Shown piece by piece: positions 59,172 through 64,000 of a stretch of 64,000 bases of DNA; within the stretch, counting starts at the first letter, position 1; each line of letters starts with the position of its first letter. Where the stretch lies: the NCBI RefSeq assembly GCF_018327705.1, contig NZ_BNEM01000002.1, forward strand, positions 3,348,001 through 3,412,000. The letters are read 5' to 3'. The notes under the pieces are model-generated. The model did no database searches. It was not told where the DNA came from and saw only the letters and a program-made list of their open reading frames with translations. The position numbers were made by a program, and so were the translations under genes. This DNA is from Catellatospora sp. TT07R-123. Its GTDB lineage: Bacteria > Actinomycetota > Actinomycetes > Mycobacteriales > Micromonosporaceae.

Positions 59172-59238
59172 CATGATCAGCGTCTGTGGTCAGTAGCTAA
59201 GGCGTTAGCGCTGCTTCCGACCGCAAACGCCGATCATG
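59172..59238. repeat. R1 palindrome, copy 7
   Basis: CATGATCAGCGTCTGTGGTC...GACCGCAAACGCCGATCATG, with the same centre as copy 6. The tail up to about 59305 is nearly identical to that of copy 5, showing that palindrome and tail were duplicated together. Confidence 0.85.
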
Positions 59239-59431
59239 AGCCGCGCTAAGCGGACCGCCACGCAACCGACTGCTGCGGTTGCGGGAGGCTGCGGCTGCGG
59301 AAGGCGGCGGTTGCCGGGCCGGGCTGCGGATGCCGGGCTGCGGTGGCGGGACGCGGTGGCGGGACGCGGATGCCGGGCTGCGGATGCCGGGCTGCGGTGG
59401 CGGGACGCGGATGCGGCGGGTGCGGGCGGGG

Positions 59432-60094
59432 TCAGTCGAAGATGTCGGGGTCGATCTGTTCGGCGAGTTCGGCGTCGGCGGCGCTGCGGGCCGCGAGAGC
59501 CTCCTTGACCGCCCGGACGGCGATGCCGCCGGGGTACCCCTTGCGGGCGAGCATGCCCACGACCCGCCGGAACACCACGTCGGGCTCGCCGTGCACCGTA
59601 CGCAGCTTGCGCTCGGCCAGCTCGTACGCGGTGCGGGCCTGGGTCTCGTCGTCGAGCTCCGACAGGGCCTCGGTGACCACTTCCTGGTCGACGCCGCGGC
59701 GGCGCAACTCCTGCCCCAGCGCTCGCGCGGCCAGGCCGCGACCGTGGTGGCGGCTGCTCACCCAGGCTCGGGCGAACGCCGCGTCGTCGATCATGCCGAC
59801 TTCGTCGTAGCGGTCGAGCACCGCTGCGGCGACCTCGTCGTCGACGCCCCGGGTGCGCAGCGCCGTGGCCAGCTCGGCCCGGGTGCGGGGGCGGACGGCG
59901 AGCTGGCGCAGGCAGATCTCCCGCGCCAGCTCGTATGGATCACGCGGCGCCGGCTGCGGCCGGGCTGCCGCCGACGGGTCGTCCGGGTCCTGTTCCCCGG
60001 TCGCGGACTCCCCGGTGCGCGGCGTCCGGGGCGGGGCGGGTGGCTTCGCATCCCAGCCCCGGCCGGTGCGAGCGCCGCGCCGACGTCCTGCCAT
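59432..60094 (-). CDS. recX: RecX, regulator of RecA
   Basis: 220 residues. The N-terminal 50 residues are a charged, low-complexity extension. After it come three-helix RecX repeats: LAREICLRQLAVRPRTRAELATALRTRGVDDEVAAAVLDRYDEVGMIDDAAFARAWVSSR and further repeats to the C-terminus. It caps or removes RecA filaments. Starts 26 bases after the recA stop, so it is co-transcribed and SOS-induced with recA. Confidence 0.93.
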   Translation of the reverse strand: MAGRRRGARTGRGWDAKPPAPPRTPRTGESATGEQDPDDPSAAARPQPAPRDPYELAREICLRQLAVRPRTRAELATALRTRGVDDEVAAAVLDRYDEVGMIDDAAFARAWVSSRHHGRGLAARALGQELRRRGVDQEVVTEALSELDDETQARTAYELAERKLRTVHGEPDVVFRRVVGMLARKGYPGGIAVRAVKEALAARSAADAELAEQIDPDIFD

Positions 60095-60120
60095 CGTGGC
60101 GTCTCAGCCGGTCAGGCGGA

Positions 60121-61173
60121 TCAGAAGTCCACCGGGGGCAGCGCCGGGCCGCCCGCGGCGTCCGAGGCGCTGGACACGCCGACGCCGAGCTTCTCCAGGA
60201 TCTTCTTCTCGATCTCGGCGGCGACGTCCGGGTTCTCCTTGAGGAACTCGCGCGCCTTCTCCTTGCCCTGGCCCAGCTGGTCGCCCTCGTACGTGTACCA
60301 GGCGCCCGCCTTGCGGATGATGTTCTGCTCGACGCCGACGTCGATCAGCGAACCCTCGCGCGAGATGCCCTTGCCGTACATGATGTCGAACTCGGCCTGT
60401 TTGAACGGCGAGGCGACCTTGTTCTTGACGACCTTGACGCGGGTGCGGTTACCCACGACCTCGGTGCCGTCCTTCAGGCTCTCGATGCGGCGGATGTCCA
60501 GGCGGACCGAGGCGTAGAACTTCAGCGCCTTACCACCGGTGGTGGTCTCCGGGCTGCCGAACATGACGCCGATCTTCTCGCGCAGCTGGTTGATGAAGAT
60601 CGCGGTGGTGTTGGAGTTGCTCAGGCCACCGGTCATCTTGCGCAGCGCCTGGCTCATGAGGCGCGCCTGCAGACCGACGTGGCTGTCGCCCATCTCACCC
60701 TCGATCTCGGCGCGCGGCACCAGCGCGGCCACCGAGTCGATCACGATCAGGTCCAGCGCGCCCGAGCGCACCAGCATGTCGGCGATCTCCAGCGCCTGCT
60801 CACCGGTGTCGGGCTGCGAGACCAGCAGCGCGTCGGTGTCGACGCCGAGCGCCTTGGCGTACTCCGGGTCGAGCGCGTGCTCGGCGTCGACGATCGCGGC
60901 GATGCCGCCGTTGCGCTGCACGTTGGCGATCGCGTGCAGGGCCAGCGAGGTCTTACCGCTGGACTCCGGGCCGTAGATCTCGACGATGCGGCCACGCGGC
61001 AGGCCGCCGATGCCCAGCGCCACGTCGAGGGCGATGGAGCCGGTCGGGATGACCATCATCTGCACCTGGGGACGCTCACCCAGGCGCATCACGGAGCCCT
61101 TGCCGAACTGCTTGTCGATCTGCGCCAGCGCCAGGTCCAACGCCTTGGTCTTGTCGGGATTCGTCGTCGCCAT
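60121..61173 (-). CDS. recA: Recombinase RecA
   Basis: 350 residues from the ATG at 61173 (GAGGTG eight bases upstream; normal RecA length). An in-frame ATG at 61230 would add 19 residues. ATP-driven strand-exchange protein and co-protease for LexA. Walker [12 protein letters not shown], Walker [19 protein letters not shown], the L2 loop region [22 protein letters not shown], and C-terminal residues rich in acidic side chains. No intein. An SOS box lies upstream at 61315-61326. Confidence 0.98.
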   Translation of the reverse strand: MATTNPDKTKALDLALAQIDKQFGKGSVMRLGERPQVQMMVIPTGSIALDVALGIGGLPRGRIVEIYGPESSGKTSLALHAIANVQRNGGIAAIVDAEHALDPEYAKALGVDTDALLVSQPDTGEQALEIADMLVRSGALDLIVIDSVAALVPRAEIEGEMGDSHVGLQARLMSQALRKMTGGLSNSNTTAIFINQLREKIGVMFGSPETTTGGKALKFYASVRLDIRRIESLKDGTEVVGNRTRVKVVKNKVASPFKQAEFDIMYGKGISREGSLIDVGVEQNIIRKAGAWYTYEGDQLGQGKEKAREFLKENPDVAAEIEKKILEKLGVGVSSASDAAGGPALPPVDF

Positions 61174-61314
61174 CTTCGTCGCCACCTCTGTCAGTGCACT
61201 GTCAGTCGACTTCGCAGCCTTTTTCGTCACGCGGTCACGCTAGGCGCTGGGTCCGACAAAGCGAATACGGGCACGCCGCGCCTGTGGACAAGCGCACGGG
61301 TGAGGACATTAGCC

Positions 61315-61326
61315 GAACACGTGTAC
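61315..61326. promoter_or_regulatory. recA: LexA (SOS) box of recA
   Basis: GAACACGTGTAC, read on the minus strand as GTACACGTGTTC, fits the actinobacterial SOS box GAAC-N4-GTTC with one mismatch. It lies about 140 bases upstream of the recA start, between recA and the DUF3046 gene. Confidence 0.75.
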
Positions 61327-61367
61327 GAGCGCCATCCTGCCACGCCGTAGGCGTGCCCACACCCGGG

Positions 61368-61568
61368 TCAGCGAAGCCGGGCAGGCACCCGATCGGAGTA
61401 CTGCTCGACCACCGCGCGCCAGATGACGTGCACTTCCTCACCCTCGGCCATAGCCCTGTCGATGGTCCGCCCGCCCAGGGTGGCGAACACCTGATCCTTG
61501 GCCACGCTGGTGGCGTACACCGGGCCGAACACCTCGCCCAGGCGCTCCCAGAAGTCCGTCCGTCGCAT
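61368..61568 (-). CDS. DUF3046 protein
   Basis: 66 residues (MRRTDFWERLGEVFG..., then SVAKDQVFATLGGRTIDRAMAEGE, then VWR-like segment VIWRAVVEQYSDRVPARLR). This small protein is regularly found just upstream of recA in actinobacteria, and the position here is the same. Function unknown; the gene lies before the recA SOS box, so it is probably transcribed separately from recA. Confidence 0.9.
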   Translation of the reverse strand: MRRTDFWERLGEVFGPVYATSVAKDQVFATLGGRTIDRAMAEGEEVHVIWRAVVEQYSDRVPARLR

Positions 61569-61633
61569 CGGGCCAGTCTGCCACTCGCCGCCGATCTCCG
61601 CCCGTCCCCACCTGCATGATCAGGAGGAGTTCG

Positions 61634-61695
61634 TGCAGTTTCGGGGAAACTGCACGAACTCCGGCCATGATTCCTGCACTTTCCCCGAAACTGCA
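61634..61695. repeat. R3 palindrome, copy 3
   Basis: TGCAGTTTCGGGGAAA (61634-61649) and TTTCCCCGAAACTGCA (61680-61695) form a perfect 16-bp inverted repeat. The centre differs from copies 1 and 2: CTGCACGAACTCCGGCCATG replaces GTGCTGGAAT..., as if the centre had been inverted. It lies 12 bases beyond the MFS stop. Confidence 0.85.
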
Positions 61696-61706
61696 CGCAC
61701 CGCCGC

Positions 61707-63032
61707 TCAGCGGGCGGCGGAGGCGGCGGGGGCGGGGGCGGGGGCGGCGGGGGTCAGCGCGGCGAGGGTGGAGGGGCGCAGGGCCAGGGCGATCAGCGGG
61801 AGCGTGGCCAGCGCCGCCAGCAGCGCCAGCACGCGGTACCCGGACAGCTCCACGACCACCCCCGACACCGCGCCGGACCCGGCCGCCGCCAGGCCCATGA
61901 CCAGGTCGGACACGCCCTGGGCGCGGGCCTTCACCGCGACCGGCACCGACTCGGCGAACAGGGTCGACCCGCCGACCATGGTCCCGGACCAGCCGAGCCC
62001 GAGCAGCACCAGCGCCACGGTGATCAGGTCGGTGCGGTCGCCCGCCGCGGCGGCCGTGGCGCAGGCCGCCAGCAGGAGCGCGACGCCGCCGAGGATGACC
62101 CGCAGCCGGCCGACCCGGTCGGTGAGCCAGCCGACCACCGGCGCCAGCGCGTACATGCCGGCGATGTGGGCGCTGAGCACCAGCCCGACCAGGCGCAGCG
62201 TGTCCGGGCCGGAGTGGGTCGCGCCGATGTGCACGGGTGTCATGGACATCACGCCCACCATGACCAGGTGTCCGAGCGCCATCGAGGCCATGCCCAGCCG
62301 CGCGGCGGGCGAGGCGAGCACCGCGCGCATCACGTCCCCGAACCGCGGCCGCTCCGCCGGGGCCGGCGCCTGCCCCGGGACCGCGTCCGCGGCGGCGGCG
62401 GCGCGGGCGATCGAGGTGGACAGCAGCAGCGGGTCGGGGCGCAGCAGGAGCGTGAGCAGGGCGGCGGCCAGCACGAAGGACAGGGCGCAGAAGGCGAACG
62501 GGCCCGCCATCAGCGGAATGCCGTACGGCTCCAGCAGCCGCCCGAGCGGTGCGGCGAGGTTCGGCCCGGCCAGCGAGCCGAGCGTGGTCGCCCAGACCAC
62601 CAGCGACAGCTGCCGCCCGCGCCGGTGCGGCTCGGCCAGGTCGGCGGCGGCGTACCGGGACTGGAGCTTGGCCGCGCTGCCCGCCCCGAACAGGAAGAAC
62701 CCGACGAACAGCAGCGGCCCGGAGCGCAGCAGCACCGAGCCGAGCACGCCCGCCGCGCCGAGGGTGCCGACGAGGTAGCACGCGGCGATGCCGGGGCGGC
62801 GGCCGTACCGGCTCATCAGGCTGGTGGCGGGGATCGCCCACAGCGCGCCGCCGACGACCGCCGCGCTCTGCGCCAGGCCGGACAGGGCCGCGGTGCCGGT
62901 GATGTCCTGCGCGAGCAGCGCGCCGATGGAGATGCCCATCGCCGTGCCGAGACCACTGATGATCTCCGCACTCATCAGCACGCGGACGGTGCGGGACTGC
63001 ACGCGCGCATGGTCGGCCAGGGTGGCGCTCAC
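61707..63032 (-). CDS. MFS transporter
   Basis: 441 residues from a GTG at 63032, twelve predicted helices. LMSRYGRRPGIAACYLVGTLGAAG is the loop between helices 2 and 3. GWLTDRVGRLRVILGGVALLLAACA is its counterpart in the second half. ALVLLGLGWSGTMVGGSTLFAESVPVAVKARAQGVSDLVMGLAAAGSGAVSG is typical of YfcJ/YdeG-like permeases related to arabinose-type exporters. Ala-rich C-terminus. Substrate unknown. No linked regulator. Confidence 0.85.
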   Translation of the reverse strand: MSATLADHARVQSRTVRVLMSAEIISGLGTAMGISIGALLAQDITGTAALSGLAQSAAVVGGALWAIPATSLMSRYGRRPGIAACYLVGTLGAAGVLGSVLLRSGPLLFVGFFLFGAGSAAKLQSRYAAADLAEPHRRGRQLSLVVWATTLGSLAGPNLAAPLGRLLEPYGIPLMAGPFAFCALSFVLAAALLTLLLRPDPLLLSTSIARAAAAADAVPGQAPAPAERPRFGDVMRAVLASPAARLGMASMALGHLVMVGVMSMTPVHIGATHSGPDTLRLVGLVLSAHIAGMYALAPVVGWLTDRVGRLRVILGGVALLLAACATAAAAGDRTDLITVALVLLGLGWSGTMVGGSTLFAESVPVAVKARAQGVSDLVMGLAAAGSGAVSGVVVELSGYRVLALLAALATLPLIALALRPSTLAALTPAAPAPAPAASAAR

Positions 63033-63390
63033 GGGGGCTCCCGGGGGGGGTCGGGGTAAGGGGCGGTGCCGTTGTCTCTACCTTGCCCCATGGTGCCGGT
63101 CGGCACCGGCCCCGGGCTAGCCGAAGACGATTCGGGTATCGTCTTGCCCGCAGCAGGAAAACGCATGCCACCTGGGTCCCTCCGCGGCACGTGCACGCGA
63201 CACGGGCCGTGATCCCGGCGGCGCGCACAACTGAACCGGCCGGGCCCCCATCGGACGTCCGGCCAGATCTTGACCGCTGAGGCAACGACGCTCCCGACCA
63301 GCACGTCCAGTGCGCAAGGGCAGTGCCGCTGCCCCGTAAAGCACCTGGGCGACGCCGCGCGCCACCCAGCCGATCGGGGAAGGACAACCC
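63033..63390. other. Intergenic region between MFS and PhyH-family genes
   Basis: 358 bases holding the divergent promoters. AAGACGAT (63124-63131) and ATCGTCTT (63138-63145) form an 8-bp hairpin with loop TCGGGT. GTGCCGGTCGGCACCGG lies just before it. TTGACC at 63270 is a possible -35 for the PhyH gene. No gene seen. Confidence 0.5.
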
Positions 63391-64000
63391 GTGACCATCA
63401 CCCCCGTCACGCCGCGCGCGATGACTGCCGAACAGCGTGAGCAGTTCGAGCGCGACGGCTATCTGATCATCCGCAACGTGCTCTCGCCGGAGGAGGTCGC
63501 GCACTACGCCGCGGCCGTCGACCGGGTGTACGCCGAGCACGAGGCTGTCGGCAAGCTGGGCGCGGACGCGTCGCTGCACAAGCTGAGCGCGGTCGCCAGC
63601 TGCCCCGAGCTCAACGGCCTGGTCGACCACCCGGCGGTGTTCCCGCTGGTGTGGTCGATGATCGGCTGGAACGTGCACGTCTACCACTCGCACCTGGACG
63701 TGCACCCGCCGATCCCCACCACCAAGCCGTACCGCTTCGAGTGGCACCAGGACGGCGGCCGCCAGAACGGCGAGCTGGAGACCGACCCGCGCCCGCGCCT
63801 GTCGGTGAAGCTGGCGTTCTGGCTGTCGGACGTGTCCGAGCCGGGCCGCGGCAACTTCAAGGTCGTCCCGGGCAGCCACAAGATGAACCGCATCGACGGC
63901 CCGCCGAGCCGCGACATCGAGTGGCCCGACCCCGCCGGCGCCATCGAGGTCTGCGTCCACCCCGGCGACGTGGTCTTCTTCGACCGCCGCATCTGGCACG
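63391..64000 (+). CDS. Phytanoyl-CoA dioxygenase-family (PhyH) protein, partial
   Basis: Open from a GTG at 63391 (GAAGGA six bases upstream) to the window edge, 203 residues visible. Fe(II)/2-oxoglutarate-dependent dioxygenase of the PhyH type: REQFERDGYLIIRNVLSPEEV at the N-terminus, the first iron ligands in FEWHQDGG (H-x-D), SVKLAFWLSDVSEPGRGNFKVVPGSHKMN, and HPGDVVFFDRRIWH containing the distal His region. It would hydroxylate a small molecule; the substrate cannot be told from the visible part. Confidence 0.85.
   Translation, partial: MTITPVTPRAMTAEQREQFERDGYLIIRNVLSPEEVAHYAAAVDRVYAEHEAVGKLGADASLHKLSAVASCPELNGLVDHPAVFPLVWSMIGWNVHVYHSHLDVHPPIPTTKPYRFEWHQDGGRQNGELETDPRPRLSVKLAFWLSDVSEPGRGNFKVVPGSHKMNRIDGPPSRDIEWPDPAGAIEVCVHPGDVVFFDRRIWH

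Larger units (their letters stand above)
58165..59431. other. Gene-free, repeat-rich region between recX and rny
   Basis: About 1.27 kb without a convincing gene. 58165-58640 is less GC-rich (AACTGTTGTCGTACTG, GTGTGGTTTAAC) and may hold the rny promoter or a small RNA. 58740-59420 consists of three R1 palindromes, each followed by a related tail of about 70 bases, plus two GC-rich minisatellites (58908-59013 and 59310-59420). Open readings here are repeat artefacts. Confidence 0.7.

Noticed and set aside
59236-59508. Small plus-strand frames (90-150 codons) in the repeat region
   Set aside because: They translate tandem GC repeats into Gly/Arg/Ala-rich peptides; no start signal or conserved feature.
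63268-63300. Sequence GAGGCAACGACGCTC resembling the 3' half of an SAH riboswitch
   Set aside because: The matching 5' half (GAGCGC-type strand and conserved core) is not found upstream, and the downstream PhyH gene is not a typical SAH-riboswitch target.

Overview
The window is very GC-rich, densely coded DNA from an actinomycete, most likely a member of the Micromonosporaceae or a relative. The evidence is the GC-saturated third codon positions, the B12-dependent ribonucleotide reductase paired with nrdR, lexA, the DUF3046-recA-recX block, a gluABCD operon, an lprG/P55-type pair, and secreted CBM2 enzymes with Ser/Pro linkers. No rRNA, tRNA, phage, insertion sequence or CRISPR array was recognised.

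Layout. 1-4.4 kb: a Pls/PosA-type amino-acid homopolymer synthetase (cut by the window edge) behind a 2,4-diaminobutyrate aminotransferase, together a probable poly-diaminobutyrate pathway. 4.5-7.9 kb: an LprG-like lipoprotein, an MFS exporter, MazEF and a GNAT enzyme on one closely packed strand. 7.9-14 kb: AraC/GyrI regulator, HhH-GPD repair protein, VanZ protein, methyltransferase, dtd, Spo0M and a group 2 sigma factor. 14-21.7 kb: a GNAT/acyl-CoA-synthetase-like protein acetyltransferase followed by an AcuC-type deacetylase and a rhodanese, a DtxR-family regulator, a lipoprotein, a VOC protein and an aldo/keto reductase. 21.7-28 kb: a CBM2-linked metalloprotease with a CebR-like operator, a DMT transporter, a TPR protein, a two-gene unit of unknown function, an epoxide hydrolase and a DUF1508 gene whose promoter carries NrdR-like boxes. 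28-43.9 kb: nrdJ, nrdR, lexA, a membrane protein with a Gln/Gly/Tyr-rich tail, hflX, malic enzyme, dapF-miaA, a DUF349 protein, a GH5 cellulase and an aldo/keto reductase. 44-51 kb: a six-gene ebo-type operon with overlapping stops and starts. 51-64 kb: miaB, gluABCD, rny, a repeat-rich gap, recX, recA, DUF3046, an MFS transporter and the start of a PhyH-family dioxygenase.

Two systems stand out. The first is the ebo-type operon (inositol-phosphate synthase, UbiA prenyltransferase, a TIM-barrel isomerase fused to EboA, TatD hydrolase, EboE, EboF), whose product is unknown; here a myo-inositol-phosphate synthase takes the place of the dehydroquinate-synthase-like EboD. The second is the aminotransferase/Pls pair. 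Regulation can be read at several places: SOS boxes at lexA and recA, a 31-bp-spaced NrdR box pair at nrdRJ, a second 32-bp-spaced pair next to a good promoter facing the DUF1508 gene, and a CebR-like operator lying inside a promoter. Intergenic gaps carry several families of dispersed palindromes, nearly all just downstream of stop codons.
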